A stretch of 64,000 bases of DNA from Endothia cerciana (taxonomy: Eukaryota > Ascomycota > Sordariomycetes > Diaporthales > Cryphonectriaceae), in NCBI GenBank assembly GCA_026119935.1, contig JALRMH010000029.1:1-64000 (forward strand), written 5' to 3'. Under the pieces are notes generated by a model. It saw only the letters and a list, made by a program, of their open reading frames with translations. It did no database searches and was not told where the DNA came from. Position numbers and translations under genes: made by a program. Shown piece after piece: positions 1 through 14,041 of this stretch. Each line of letters opens with the position of its first letter. The stretch's first letter is position 1.

Positions 1-1611
1 CCGCCCCGGGTAAAAACCCATATAAATTTGGCCTTTTTGGGGGGCACCCCGGCCTCCTCCCCTTTTTTTTTTTTTTTTTTCGTTTCCCCCCCCCCCCCCC
101 CCCGCGGCCCGGATGCGTCACGCCCACATCTACAACTCATACTCGGAGCCGAGCCCGATCTCCTGTCTTGCCAGCTGGGCATCGCCGCCTGTAAGAAGAC
201 GCCGTCTGTTTCACAGTGCTAGCAGGCGCTGGGGCTTGGGTCTGACAGCACGAGGACCTGAACTGCCAATGAGGCAGGTGGTGGTGGTGGTGGTGGTGGT
301 GGTGGTTGTGCTGCGGCCAGTGGTGCAAGGGGCTCTTCTGTTCTCTTCTCCCATATCGAGGTCGCTTCTCTCCACTCGTTGGGTTTTCTCCTCTATGGTA
401 GTAGATACACGGCGAGGAGGCTAGTGCACTTCCTGAAACCGCTGCAGGCTCCAATGGTGTTCCCTGACGCGAGCTCCCTGAAAACCATCACATCCTCCAG
501 ACTACTCTAGTAGGCTCCTCACACGATGGATGCGGACATGCACGAGCAGCTGCGGGATATCAATCCATGCTTATCACACATTCATCTATCCCGTTGGTAG
601 CATGATTACACATCAGAAAGAAAAAAAAGAGAAAACGTGACCAAGTCATCTGATCCATTTCAAAATTGAAAGCTCATCCGTGCTCTCGACAACGGAAAGG
701 AAGAAGGACAAAGGAAGAGAGATAAAAAAATAAAAAAATAAAAAAATAAAAAAAAAACCATCCCTTGCTCCCTATCTTCATTCAGCTCCCCGCAAGCATC
801 GCAAGACGGGGCTGAATATCTGGTGCAACGACCCGAAACCCATATAATCATTGCTCACTCCTTCTGCTCCCTGAATTCTCCAAACCCTTCCTGTCTGGTC
901 CTCAGCTCCTACACGCGACGCATGCGGATGCCGTGGTGAGGTACTGGCGGTAGTCCGACCACAACTGACAGCATTGAAAGTAGGGAGCAACAGTGCATCC
1001 TCCGCAATTCTCTGCTACCGTAAGCAGGCCAGAGAGCCGCCGGTCCAGCCGAAGCAACCAAGGGCCACCATAACGTTTAGTCTGTTTAACAACAAAGAAC
1101 GAATTGAAGATGGAGAAGAACCAATCGGTCTTGTAGAAATTGTAAGACAAGGTTGCTTGTCGGACGAAGATTAGTATATAAGGGCGGGACGGAGAACTTG
1201 ATTGGGTTGGTGTCGAGTAGGTGGGGATGCGTAAACGTTGGAAGATATCGGTGCGTGCGGTATCAACCGGGTTGTGTAGGGGTCGAACCCTGTCGACTGT
1301 AACCGATGTCATACGGCACGAGTGCTTGGACGGCCGAGGGTTGTAGCGGGATGGTGGATCGGTAAGAGGGTTAGATGATGTCTGGTGAGCCAGGACTGCA
1401 TCTGATAAGGCTGTGTAGGTCCGGTTGACCACGTTCGCTGTCTCGCGGCCTGGTAGTGAGATGTTGGAAAGGATATTGCGCAAAAGCGAAAGTGGTATCA
1501 ATGGTTCGATTCATATATACGCCGGCTCCGGAACACCGCAAAACCCGATGTATGCAGGAGAGGTCTCGAAAGATGTGTTGCTCAAGAAAGGGTTGGGAAG
1601 GCCGTGACCGT
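1..1611. other. Gene-free stretch with homopolymers
   Basis: I find no coding region here. The first 105 bases hold long T and C runs, 276-305 is a GGT microsatellite, and 721-757 is an A-rich tract. The small ORFs have no recognisable family and mostly translate the low-complexity tracts. The part nearest 1611 is probably the 3' flank of the Ras-GAP gene that ends at 1612. Confidence 0.6.
276..305. repeat. (GGT)n microsatellite
   Basis: About ten consecutive GGT units. It makes a poly-Val ORF on one strand and a poly-His ORF on the other, neither credible. Confidence 0.9.
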
Positions 1612-4189
1612 CTACCAGCCCTTCTTCCGCGCAAATCGCTTGTTGAGCAGGGCCAGGACCTTCGGCACGTTGAACTGGACGTACTCGAGGTCCAGATCAT
1701 CTTGACCGTCCTTTTGCATCTCGAGAAGGTCGTCAAGCTTCAAGTCAAGCTCCAGAAGACCACGGTTGCGACCTAGACAGACAATGTGAGTACCGCGCCG
1801 CCGGAAAGGAGTTCAGGCTCGTCATCAGACTTACCCTTGTAATGTAGGGAGATGACAAAGGTGCCCGGCAGAGGGCTCGTGAAGTTGAAGTAGATGTTCG
1901 CCCGCCTGTTATCTGGGACATTGCTCTTCTGGATGACGCCCTCCTTCTCGAGCTGCTGGTGCGTGAACTTGTATGGACCCAACACCTGCTGCTTCTGCTG
2001 CTTGCGCCTCGTGCCTTCGCTCTGGCTACGCACATTGTGCAGGTAGCTCTTGTATGTCTCCAACTGGCCTACCAGGTATGTGTTATGGTCGCGGATTGTC
2101 TTGTAGACCTCCTCCAGCTTCTGTGTCTCGACAAGGACGCCGTCCTTGAGCGAGCCGAGGTGCTGCAGCTCTTGCTCAACCTCATCCCGCAGGAGACTAA
2201 ACTGGTCTGATTTGTCAATGACCCTGAGCTCCTGCAGCTGGCTGAGCAACTCCATAGCACGGATGCCTTTGCGGACCATAACCGCATCGTTTCGTGAAGT
2301 TGCTGCTGCATCCGCGATCCGCTCCAGCCTCAGTGGCCGCCTGCACACTGCGCTATTCGGCGGCACAGAGCGCATGATCTGCACGAACACGGTCTTTGCC
2401 TCCATGAAGAAAATCTCCTCTTGGGTTATGTCCAGCGCCGCCGTCAGATCGTCCATAGCAGTTTCCCACCTGCTGAACAGGGGCAGGTTAATCACCCTGT
2501 TCTCCTTCCGCGGCACCTGCGGCGGAGATGCACCAAGCTCTGACATGATGATTGCCAGATGGGAGTTTTCATCCTTGCACAGCTCACCCCTGTGCTTGTC
2601 GATCAGGGAGTGCATGGCGTAGATCTCGTTCAGCGTGATCGAAAGCTCCAGGTCCTTCTTCGATAGGGCCACGTAGTTGTCCATCTCGAGGGTCTCGTAG
2701 AAGTCCTGCACCTCGCAGAGATCCAGCATGAACTTGTTAACTCGGTCCTTGTTCTGCTGAATGAAAGGCTGCAACTTGGCCATGTAAGGTTCCTTTGCGT
2801 ATGACGGCTTGTTGGCAAGGTTCTGCAGCATCTTTGCAATCAATGTCAGGGTCCGTCTGGGCTTCTCCGAGGGGGTTCCGTCGATCAGCATGTAAGACTT
2901 GGGCGTCACAATGGCCGGGTTGATGAACCGGAGGAAGAAGAAACCACCAATCAGCGTGCAGATGACTTGATCGTTTGCATCCGGATACTTTCGCTTGGTC
3001 AAGCTGCGAATCTGTTTGCAGATCCACCGGATGCCGTACGGGGCTTCCTCCAGGCCGTCGATAATGGTCGACAGGAATCCGCTCGCGATGTCGATCAGCA
3101 TCGTCAGCCTTGGTTCGATGATCGCCTGAACCTGTCTGTTCTCGGCCGCTTCTTCGGCCGTGACGCCCTTTGGCAGGTTTGGTGGCAGGCTCCCGGTGTC
3201 TTGCTCAATCTGCTCGATCATGCGCTCGTACACCTTGAGGGGGTTGATCTCGAGGTCGAGGTCGTGAAGCTCGATAAGCTTGTTAATCCTATCGGCCAGG
3301 ACCGTCTTCAAGAAACTCTGACCCGGTCCTCTCCTCGTGTATGTCGTCATCATCCGCGAGACCGGCGTGTTTGCTCGGAGCAGGGAGGAATACTCGGGAG
3401 TATTATCGAACTGGTATGTCAGGACGGACTGGGGGATCACAAGTCAGCGAGCGGAATGGTGCCTGCGTGGATCCATGGGGAGGGGCGGACCTGGAACATG
3501 GTGAGCAGGAGATGCTCTTCGCGACTCTCGTACTGGTTCCCATATATAGTGAACATGACGGTCTGGAGCAGAGAATCGATCTCGGACATGGATACGAGCC
3601 GGGACAAGTGTGCGATATGCCGAGGCTCTGACTGCAGAAGGAACAGGAGATTGCCGTATCGCTGTGTCTTGTCATCATTCGGGAATACACCTTCTTGTAT
3701 ATCCGTCGCGTCTTCGAGGTGGCTTGCCACCTCGTTTTGCTAAACAGTGTTAGCGGTTTCATACTCTCAGCATGACAACCAGCGTCGCGCCTCACCTCCT
3801 CCAAGGCCATGCGGTTCTGGATCAGCAGGGCGATCCTGGAGTCCAGGTACCGCACATCCTTCTCCAGCACGAAGTTCTTCTTGGACTGCGAGGAGATCTT
3901 GGACTTGAGGTCTCGTAGTATCTTTTGGGCTGTGGACCATTTAGCAGGGGCTCGCGGGCAGCAGGGGCTCGACGGGGCACGAACCTTTGGCCAAGTCATC
4001 TTCTATCTCCAGGTCGGTCTCCTGTGCTGACATGGACATGTACAGCGCGGACATGGAGTACCGCTTGGACTGACGTGCTGACGACCCGCCATTGTACGAA
4101 GACATGGTATTCTGACGGGAAAGGGGTTGTTGGTAGGAGGAGGCAGAGGAGGTAGACGTCCGCGAGGGTGTTTGCAACATGACGGACAT
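1612..4189 (-). CDS. gap1: Ras GTPase-activating protein (fission-yeast Gap1/Sar1 type)
   Basis: Predicted to stimulate GTP hydrolysis by Ras-type GTPases and so switch off Ras signalling at the membrane. Five exons join in frame: 4189-3985, 3929-3796, 3739-3491, 3428-1835 and 1772-1612, giving 780 residues, close to the 766 of S. pombe Gap1 as I recall it. All introns are GT...AG, and the second has a GCTAAC branch point. The N-terminal ~70 residues are Ser/Thr-rich and probably disordered. The GAP domain runs from about residue 175 to 540, with the arginine finger at Arg214 in [10 protein letters not shown] and the FLRFINPA signature near residue 361. A RasGAP C-terminal domain follows, ending [15 protein letters not shown]. 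There is no actin-binding CH domain or IQ motif, so this is the small GAP rather than a full IQGAP. A second ATG at 4180 is an alternative start. Family assignment is firm; the exact start is less so. Confidence 0.95.
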
Positions 4190-5900
4190 GATTGTGGTCG
4201 TCACAGCTCCCTGCAGCAGTCCAGGCGAAAGGGACCGAGACTGGCCACTGGGGATGCGGCGAGTCCTACACAGATGGCGTCTCTCGGGGATCGCTCGCTC
4301 AGCCCGTAGCGGATATCGAACAACGTCTCGCAAGGTGCCGCAGAACAGATAAGCGTCGAGGCGGGCGGCGGGCGGCGGGCGGCGTGGATGTACGCGCCCT
4401 TTTCCGACTGCGGAAACGAAGCCTCCGGCGTCTCGTGTAGATTTCGTGTGTGTGTATGTCGCAATTGAAGCCGCCGGCAACGTTGGGCCTCGAGAACGTT
4501 GCACAGGTCAGCGCGGGATTGGGAACCAGCGGTCTCGATGCTCGGATTGGACAAAGGAATGCGGCAGTCTGATGATACGGGGTAGATACAACGGTCGGCC
4601 GGCTCTGGTTGCACGACACGGGCGCGGGAACGATCGTTTCGTCGAGGTTGAAGGGCACTGCGGTCAACAGGCCGCGGGACAGTGTGTTGATGGGTGAGGA
4701 GGCGTCCCAGAAGGTGAGATGAGGTCAAAAGACGCAGTGCCGAGGTGAGGGTGGTCTGTGTCAAGCCGGGACTGAAGCGGACTGGACTGGCCGGGCTGGG
4801 ACTGGACTGCGGATGGGTTGATGGATATTAATTGAGCGCGCTTCGGATTGGGTCGGCCAGCGAAAGACGCCCTGACAAAGAACAAAAAGCGGGACGTTAT
4901 CAGAAAGTGGACAAGGCTCTGCGCCTGCAAACTCGGTAGCGGACAAGCGAGGCGACTTTAGGCTCGATGGTCGGCGGCGCTGATTGCTCAATTGAGGCCT
5001 GGTCGGTGGGGAAAAGAGGGACAATTATCGGTGGATTACTCTGTGGTCGCTGGGAAACGTTCGCCCGCCGATGAGGATCATGAGGGGGGAGGGGGGGGGG
5101 AGGGAGAGGCGGGGTGCAGCTGTCGGTGGTCTGTCGCGCGGGAGAGAGACGGGAGGAGGATGTAGAGATTAAAAGGAGGGCAAGGTCGAGGTGGTTGGAG
5201 GGGAGAGAGGGTCGAGTGAGGAGGGGAGAGAGGGTCGAGTGAGGAGTGGTGGGATGGATGATGTACTGGAGGTTCTGGTCCTGGAGATGGGGTGGAGGAA
5301 TGGGAGGAGGTGCAGGTACTATGGTACCATAGTACCACACAGGAATAGAAGATGGAGGAGGAGGTCGTCAAATCCCGACAGCGTTCATCCTGCGACCCAA
5401 AGTGCAAGACCCCCCCCCATGCAGCCCACTATTTTCAAACCACTACAGGAAATCCAGGGAATATCACAGAGCGCTACCCGTCAAACTAAACCCTAACCTC
5501 TTGCCCTAATGCTGAGCTACAGCGTCTGTAATTTTACTCTGGTTTTTTTGGGGGGGTTTTTTTTTTCAGGGGGGGTGGAGGTTTGGTTTTTTTTTGTTTT
5601 TTTTTCTTTATTACTCGCTGGCCCTATAACTTTGTGATAATACGTGACCATAAAAAAAAAAAAATGCTACCGCATTCTGTCGCTACACCACGGCTGAATT
5701 GTTCGGCCGGAGAGGCCAGTACTAACCATGTTTTTCCAAGGCGTCAATCAGGGCTGTTCCAGGCAGCTCTATTGGCCTCTTGGTCCCTCGGGTCACAGAC
5801 CTGGCCATCTTGGACGGTAGGTCTACTCTAACTGTGCTGGTCCAGGTCCAAATTCGAGTCCCAAATCAGGTACCAGCTACGGGGACGCACGCACAGCCCG

Positions 5901-5933
5901 CAGTCACAGTCACAGTCACAGTCACAGTCACAG
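5901..5933. repeat. (CAGTCA)n tandem repeat
   Basis: Five and a half perfect copies of the hexamer CAGTCA in otherwise non-coding sequence. Confidence 0.9.
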
Positions 5934-8109
5934 GGCATAGGCGTGGCACCGTACGATAGCAGAGGAGGGGAGAAGGCATGGGCAGTGGACATTACATAGT
6001 ACCACAGTAGCATGAGGGGGGGAGACACGACCCCTGTGGAACGGCGGCAGTCCTTCGGGGGGGGGGGTGTCCCCTGCGTGCCCTGCTCCGCGGCCCTTCC
6101 CCCCCTTGTTGGGGAGCATTGATCAGGTGGCGTGGTGACTTACTGCCCAGAGAGGCTAGCGCAGCATCCAGGGGTCGTGCACATGAAAAAGAGGTGTGCA
6201 CCTGCGTTTCAGATTCCGAGGAGGGCCAGTCTGGGTCAGGGAGGGAGGGGGTGGTGCATCTTGTGTTATAATAAGGTACACGCAACATTGCGATGGTATC
6301 TATCTATCCATCACCGTACGCGGTGGTGTTATTCCATCTCCTCCACATGCGACGCTAGGCGTTGGCGCCGGTGGAAAACGTGTGGTCCTCTTCGATGTTG
6401 CCAGGATCCCAATGCATGAATGAAGTGCACAGGAGGGGGGGCGGATCTTTCCAGACTTCGTATTCCCCCCAGAGGCTGTCAGCCCAGTCTGAAGTCATCG
6501 CTAGCACCATACGGGCGAGAAAAACGTGCGTATTGATATCTCAAAACCCCTGGTATCCTCGCCTATATGACAGGTCTTGGATGATCATCAAGTCGTGGGA
6601 AACATGGAGATTACCCAAGATCTTTGCCCTGGGAAACAAACCCAGGTCGTGCGGCATGCTACCCTCGGAGTGGCCGGGCCGTCATCACATCACATCACGT
6701 CTCATCTCATCTCATTCGCCGTCAGCCCCAGAGCAACAGCCACGGGGACTGGCGTTTGGCACGGAGAGGGAGGGACCTTCCTGAAGGCCGCGAGGCAGGC
6801 ATCACGGCTGATGCGCCGACGGCGGCCGGACGGGCCTTGCTAAGTCGATTCCTCGGGGGGTCAGGACGGCCTCATCAGTCCTGGCACCGGGTCAGATAGA
6901 ACCAGCAAGCTTCTTATCCCCCCTCCCCGTCCCCCACCGAACAGGCCCGGGGCTGCTATCCGCTGTCCTCTGGGCGCGAATCGATAAGGGCATATGGAAC
7001 CCCCGACGTCTTCGTCGTCAGCTTCCCCTGGAATCCATCTTCCCTGGCCTCCAGGGCCGGCCTGTTGGCTCCCGGCCCGTGTCTATATTAGTCGGCGATG
7101 CAGACGACGCTCTCAATATGAGCTGGACGCAGATCGCCTAATCCTGGAATGAACGCCTCGGTGCCGACGTTGTGGCCTCGTAATCCCGCGAACCCCGTCT
7201 GGAGGGCTTCCCTGTTGGCCACCAGATGTTGGTGGGCACCCTGACCTGTGTTTGAGGATGCTGCGTGGGCCTTTCGGGGTGGTGTCGGGGAACGCCCTCT
7301 GACTGGCCATGAGGGGCTTCCGGACCACCCAGGAATATACACCTACTTGGGTCGAGATCGGCCGGAGGGTATAGGTATGGGCCCCTATCTATCATACTTT
7401 TGGGCAGTGCCAACCTGGCTGGCCCCCTGCTGCTGGGTGTTCTCAAGGGAAACTCAAACATTCCGGGTAACAACGGTGAAGGTTTCTGTTCCGCAGCCCC
7501 GGGCAGTGGCCGGTGGCAGGATATGAACTCTATCTCTTCCTGGTCACCACCCCCCCCCCTCTTGGGCACCGATCCGCTCAGGATTGGGCGCCACTCGGGG
7601 ACCCTGAACAGACGTGTGCGGGAACCTCGGGGATCTGTTCAGGACGAGATGAGAGGGACCCTGCGGTCGTGAGAGCGCTGCCCTTGCCTTGTCAGATCAT
7701 CTCCTCAGGCCGCCGCCGCGACCGTCTCCGCCCTGCACGCACCTCGCTGGGGCGGACTCGGCCGGCCTGGGGGGGTACAATTGCCGGCCTGCGGCCAGCT
7801 CCCTTGCCTGCCTGTCCGCCGTGGGTGGTAAGAGCGCAGCAGAGTTGCTCCCCGCCTCCCCGCCTCCCCGCCTCCCTGTCCCCCACGCCACAGCTACTCG
7901 CGTACGCGACTGCCGGGCAGATCCGCCGCCCGGCTGCAGATCCGTTCTCCGCGAGGCGATGGCGTCGGGCTCGACAAGATCGTGGTCGTCGCCGCGAGTC
8001 GACGGGGCCTGCCGCGATAACGGTGGTAAGTCATTTGCGAGGCCCCCCCCCCTCGTGGGGCGTCCTCCCTGGACCTGACTCAAAACACAGCCGTCTCAAT
8101 CCGGCGGGT

Positions 8110-8209
8110 ACTGGTCTAGCAGGGCATGGATTTTTGTCAGCACTCGCGCGGAGGACAAGGAGGCTGATGAGCTCGCGAATAGGGCGCCCAGCGGTTACGC
8201 TCTCAGCCT
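8110..8209 (+). other. Possible RNase H-like retroelement relic
   Basis: One frame reads RAEDKEADELANRAPS around 8145-8190. This resembles the end of the RNase HI domain of fungal LINE-type retroelements, where an EADxLA motif follows the catalytic core. No reverse transcriptase or longer open frame is attached, so this is at most a short relic. The match is only a few residues and could be chance. Confidence 0.2.
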
Positions 8210-8763
8210 AACCACCGTCCCGCCCGGGGGGAAGAATACCTGGATGAGCTGGCCCTCTGGCCCTCTGGGCGCGGCCTGACTCAGACCTCCTCGCGCAGCC
8301 GGCCGCCGTGGGGACCTCGCGACATCCTCCGCCCTCCCACCTCCCCACGGACAGGCCCAAGCAATGGCCTCGCCGGCGGTCCCTCGTCGCCTCGACAGTG
8401 ATACGACTCCCCGCTGCCGTGCACACAACCACGAAAGACTGCCGCCCCACACCACAAGCACGATAAAAATAGAGCCTCCCACCGTTCCTTCCCGCAGAAC
8501 TGCAAGCGCCGACCTGGGACCTGCGCTAGTCAGGAACAAGGCCAGGCCCCGCCGGCCGGGGTCGGTGAATTGGCTACCATGGACGTCCCGCGCTCCGTGG
8601 GCACGTGGTGGGGCCCTCCGCACGAGCTAACCCGAAGGGGCTGCTCAGGCGGGCTGTCGGGTCCGGGACCACCGGATATTAAAATTGTGGGGGGGGGGGG
8701 GGGAACAACAGGTTCGGAGGTTGGCAATTCGCATCTTCAACCCTCCATCGAATGATGGTTCTT

Positions 8764-8777
8764 GATGATGATGATAT

Positions 8778-8817
<40 letters not shown>

Positions 8818-8860
8818 GATGATGATGATGACGACGACGACGACGACGAAGACGACGACG
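8764..8860. repeat. (GAT/GAC)n trinucleotide repeat
   Basis: Nearly uninterrupted GAT units that turn into GAC units with a few GAA interruptions. It gives poly-Asp, poly-Met and poly-Ser ORFs in different frames and no credible gene. Confidence 0.9.
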
Positions 8861-11381
8861 GCGCAGGGGGTTTATTCCGTGACGGCCGAGTCCCCGGCCC
8901 CGGATCTCGTAGAATTGATCGCGTGCCCCCCAACATACGATATGCTTACGTGCAGGGGCGGAACGTGGGAACAGTGGGTACAGCAGCGTCATTATTTCAC
9001 GGGTTTGTGGTATTGAAATAAACGCACGGACAGGGCGTCGATCTGAGATGCAGCAGGTGGGGGACTGTGTGGAGGCGTTGTCTACCTTGGATCTTGGATC
9101 TCGGGATCCTGAGGCTCGTCTTGTCCCCTGCCTCACCTCACCCCCCCCCCCCTTTGCGGCTCAACTTGCAGCCGCCGCGTGGTGCGGTGGCAGCGTTGCT
9201 CGAGACGGCGATGTCCAAAGGTCAGAGGGCCCCCCCCCAGCAGCCTCCAAGCGTTTGGCTTCTGACAGGAATGCCATGCCCACCTCGCCCGGTTTCAGGG
9301 TTCTGACGACCCTCCCAACGCTGACCGCTCAACTTTGTCATTTTACTCCGGGCCCACGGTTGGCCGATCGACGACCGCCGCTGAGGCAGGGTCCCGCGCG
9401 ATCAGCAACCGCATATAATAGGAGTCTGGAAGATCACCGCCCCCAACGCGCGGGCCAGAACCTCTGGCCCAATCTTGCAAGGGAGGCCTGCTGCGGCCCA
9501 TCCTCTAGATAAATACATAAAAACAAAGTCCCGGCAGAAGATGACCAGGGGGGGCTGGCTGGGGTCTTAAAGCGAGCCCTGTTCGCTAGCGGCCACCAAC
9601 ACGTGCCGGCGTCGGTAAGCGTCAATAAACACGAGACGGTGACATCTGTCACCGGGCCGCGGCTAAACTGCTTGTGTTTGCTTTTGACAAGACGTCCTCC
9701 GGGCTGCCGGTCGGTGAGAATGTGGCGCGCGACAGCAGTAGCGCGAACGCGGTTTTTACTTTAGCCGTCAGCGGCCATGGTCAGGAACCGTCCCCCTCCT
9801 CCCCCCCCCCCCCCGAGGCCTCCAGCTTTATTCCCAGAGACCTTCCCAGCCTGGCTGTTTCATCGGCAGGAAAAGGCTTCGCGGCCGGGTTCTTGGCAGG
9901 CCGAGTGGCTTGTTGCCGAGGCCTTCATGCATAGGGGGAAGGGGGGGGTTCAGCTGGATACGGTCCACACCCAGCAGTCTCTACTGAAACGTCTGCCTGG
10001 ATATGCTTCAATGCGTCATCGTCCCCATGAGTAACAATCTCAGACGAGGGTGACTCTCATGAGCCGAAACCTCGCTGCCTGGAATCTGCTGTTTTCCTCT
10101 TGATTGCGTTTGTAAATGTACGCTGGGTAGCAGTAATTTCCTTCCGAGGGCGCCTCACTGTTGTCTTTGGCGCACTGCTCGCACCAGCACATGGACCTGA
10201 GTTTACCGAAATCGAGACTTTCCATGGCCAAGATTGGACTGTGAGGACAGACCGGCCAGATTTATTTGCTAATCCTTGGGATGAGTACTGACCCGATCAT
10301 TAAGCGACGGGCTGCTTCAATCTCTTTTCATGCTAAAACTATCTTCTGACGCCTCCTCGACTCGATATGTCTTCCTTGCCGACAAGCTTAAGGGTATCTG
10401 CTAGATGTTTCCGCGGACATGTACATCCTCCCTGGTCCTCCTACTTAGGTTGTATTTGAATCGCAGCTCTTGGACACCACGATCAGACTGCCGCGTGCAA
10501 TGTCTGATCTCGGTCGGTGGGCAAACGGCGTGGTTATAGGACACCTCCAGGGAGGGGAGCGTTGCTCACAGAAAGTTAATTCTAGATTTCCAGGGAGCCT
10601 GGAAGGCTATCCCACGTCAGGTCAGTTCAAGTGCAAAGCAATTACATCCCGGTAGGGGCTCTCCCAACAAAAGTGGAAAGTTGCGATGGCAGCGTTATGA
10701 GGCGATGGATGAGGAACTCGTGATTGGCTCAAAGATGTGCGGGATATGTCTTGCTAAGAGGACAAAAGACTTCCAGAGGTGCTTTCAGGGATGGGGATGG
10801 GGATGGGGATGACGGGTTGCCACCGCGCCGAGCTATGTGCAAGCCCACCACCCAGCAATGACTGTGGACTCGGACAGAGGCCGTTCCACCGGATGACTTT
10901 CCCATCTTTGTTTTCGCCAGCCCAGGAGGTATCATACTGCAAAGCGTCCCTCTGCCATACTGCAACGCCTGTCCGTCTGGTCCACTTTCGTGCCGTTAAA
11001 AAGTTGGCATAATCAGAACAACGGGTTGTCCTTGCACAAAGATCCCAGACATGTCTGACAGCCGCAAGGGCTGGTGCAGGCGTGGTGTGCCACACTCATA
11101 CCGATATGAACGTGCACTTCCCAGGAAACAACAACGTGCTTTGTCATCCCGTCGGTAAACACAGCCAGATCTGGCCTGATAGATTCTCTCCCTTGCGTGG
11201 AGAGACTCTGTCCGAGCCCGTCAAGATCCCCTTCAGGCAGTTCGGCCTCGGCGACCATGATGCACACCACAGGGGTTTGGGGGGGGGGGGGCAGAACTCA
11301 CGCGCCCGTCCCCTCACCACAACATCTCGGAAACCCGAGGTGCCTCAACAAGCGCCGGGGCAGAGGAGGCTGCAGCGCCAC

Positions 11382-11416
11382 GCCACGCCACGCCACGCCA
11401 TGCCATGCCATGCCGC
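11382..11416. repeat. Short CGCCA/TGCCA pentamer repeat
   Basis: About seven tandem pentamers, CGCCA followed by TGCCA, in non-coding sequence. Confidence 0.7.
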
Positions 11417-13892
11417 AGTTGCGAGTGTGCCGCGCGTGCATGCTCCCCCGGTTGGTCGGCAGACGTATGTAATATGTAATATGCAGGGTTCGTCCGAGGT
11501 TTTCTCTTGTTTCGCCACGGAGATCGGCTGCATGCCTGCAGGCCTGCTCTGACGGAGATGATCGTCCTGCAGGATCCTTGGATGGTTGGGTGGAAAGGGG
11601 GGGCTTGGCTTGGCGACCACAGGCAGGAGGCACGTCAGTGATCGCATGATTGCGGCGGTGCCGTAGCCCTGCCCCAGGTGGCGTGCGTCGGCTCTGGGGA
11701 GAAGAGCACGGCAGCTGTCAATCTCGCACATCGTTCGCTTAGGAGACACGCCGTGGCACGAGATCCCGATACTGTAAGCGCCACAGTGAGATTTGTGTAG
11801 CGGTGGTTTCCCATCTCGGGGGTGGGAGATCGTTGCACGGGCGGCTTGAGGGGGGTCTAATCCAGCTTCGGTGCGCTGGACTGAAACGAGTGAGTCTTTG
11901 TGGTGCACCCGGACCTCGTGTTGTCTGATTTGACCGCATCAGGTGTGACAGCTCATTCCTTATCTGCACATCAAGATGACATCAAGACCAATCAAACAGA
12001 GCACAGTCAGTGGTACAGGGCCAGGAACTGGTCCTTGGCACCCCTCGCACTGACAGATACATTGGGAAATCTTCTAGGGAGACTTGAGGTGAAAGATGCG
12101 AAACAGTCTCACATGAATCTCGGGGTCAAAGGTTCTGAGGGTGCTGGGCCATCCTCAGCTTTCCCCTATGCTTTGCAGGTCGAATCGCCTTCAGGCATGC
12201 TCCCAGGTATATAGCTAAGACTCTCGCACATGGCGCCTTAGTGGAGCCTGTGGCAATAGCCCTGAACACCTGCCATTATGTATTGGAAGGACAACACTAA
12301 GTAGTATACATGGCAGGAGAAGTACCTGGGTACTTGGAGGTGACACTGGCTCTCTGAGCCGACAACCTTCATTCTAAAATTTCCCTCCATCATAACGCAC
12401 TGTACTTAAACATAATTTGACTGAAAGTAAGCGCTATTTTGTCATTAATGAGAAAAGCGGGTGGTCCAGAGGCACAAGAGGACCTCATACAAAATCCTTC
12501 TCGCTGTGATGTTAGACATCAAGGTCCGGATACAACTTGGGATGTAGGTCATATTCCCCTCTCTGAATACATTCACGCCGCGAGCCTTGAGATGGTAATC
12601 AACCCTCAAACCCTTCCATAAGGACATATTAGAGCTTTCATTTCCGGGGGGGGGAAGAACAAATACACGAGTCACGTGGATCTTTCCAGATGACCAGACT
12701 ACCATGCAGCCCCATACCAACAGTGGGCAGACCTTAGTATGAGGGCGGCCATACAGTTGTGTCAGAGTGATTCTGGGGCTGCGAATGTTGACCCAAGTCA
12801 AGCTGAGCGAAAGATCATGTCTACTTAGTGTTCTCGGTACTTAGGTCCATTTCATATTTAGCTTATATGAAGGATCCCAATCTTTCTTCTATTCTAGTAT
12901 CGGATGTTTAAAAATCTCACTTCGGTCTTTTCGGGTGACTTCTTACAACAATTAGATGTCAGACATATGTGCAAGTGTTAAAGGAGATCACTACAAGAAG
13001 TAGCACCTCACCCAGTTGAATGTATCTAGGATCAATCATGATGGCCTTATAGACAGCCTCAACTCCCACCTTGCCCTTAATATTCCTGGTTTATCGTCCA
13101 TCCCCATGGTTGTCGTTTCTGATCTTCATACATCGTCTTTGCCTCTGATCTTATTGAGTATACTTCACCTCTATTCTCATGTACCATGCTTGATACTGTA
13201 TCTTGTCCTCTTGACCTTAACTGGTGACTTCACTCCCCGCCAGTACCCCTCACCCATCATGATAGCCTCTGGTTCCCTCTCTCGTCTTGGTTTCTTGCCG
13301 TCCCCTCTGGACACCATCCTGGGTCGGCTGTCTCTCAACATGTCTCCAACTCATAACCTGCTTTCCAAAAGCCTTCCTGAGAAATTCCTTCCTTTCTTCA
13401 CCACAAGTAATTCGTCTCTCGCAGCAAGACGCATTTAGACACTAGCCTCAAAACTCCCTATACAACCACTCCTCTGTTGTCCCTTCCCCTAGGCGAGTAT
13501 TCGTCTCGTTCAATCCGGACCGGGCGGCCAGCCCAACCTAGACACTGGGGACCGGCAGCGACGTCGCCGTCGCAACATCCGTGCATGTCACAACCTAGCC
13601 GTGGTCATGTCCAGGATGGTTTCGAGGCGAGCTCGCAACGAAGCACGGCACACACACACACACACGATCACCATGAATCCACCGGTTATCTACCTCCCGG
13701 CCTGACCACAAGCCACCAAATGCGCATGGGCGGCACGCCAATCGTGGGGACACGGCTACCGCCCATGTCCGTGTCAATCACTGATCCCCGCGCCTCGCGC
13801 GCCGTCATGTTTCCTACAAGGCTCTCTACATTTTCACAGTTACGGATTATCTTACAAGGATAGTCGCGCGCGAGGCTACCCAGACCCCAGAG

Positions 13893-14041
13893 CCATGAGC
13901 CGCCTTAGGTCGGCATTTGTTTCTTTAATGACCACTTCACCGGTAGAGAAGTTCTTGCAGAGGTCCTCAAGCGTCGTTTCGCGAACAATCCTGCAAGCCG
14001 GGGCCGCGCACACATCAGGGTGCTTCGCAGCCCCCAATCAG
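13893..14041 (-). pseudogene. Unidentified coding relic
   Basis: The minus strand has a frame of about 50 codons with good amino-acid composition, including RIVRETTLEDLCKNFSTGEV and ETNADLRRLMALG, ending in a stop near 13893. A stop lies just upstream and there is no clear start or splice acceptor, so it looks like one surviving piece of a gene. I do not recognise the family. It may also be chance. Confidence 0.2.

Noticed and set aside
137..454. Poly-His ORF and matching Val-rich ORF
   Set aside because: Both are translations of a GGT microsatellite with no supporting sequence on either side.
5460..5530. TAGCTCAG A-box-like and TTAGGG-like words on the minus strand
   Set aside because: No B box or stem pairing for a tRNA, and only a single telomere-like hexamer, so neither a tRNA nor a telomeric tract.
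8645..9136. His-rich and Ser-rich frames over the GAT/GAC repeat
   Set aside because: They are produced by the trinucleotide repeat; no domain or splice context.
13016..13438. 140-codon hydrophobic plus-strand frame
   Set aside because: Leu/Ser-rich composition follows from local TC-rich sequence; no membrane-protein family recognised and no gene context.
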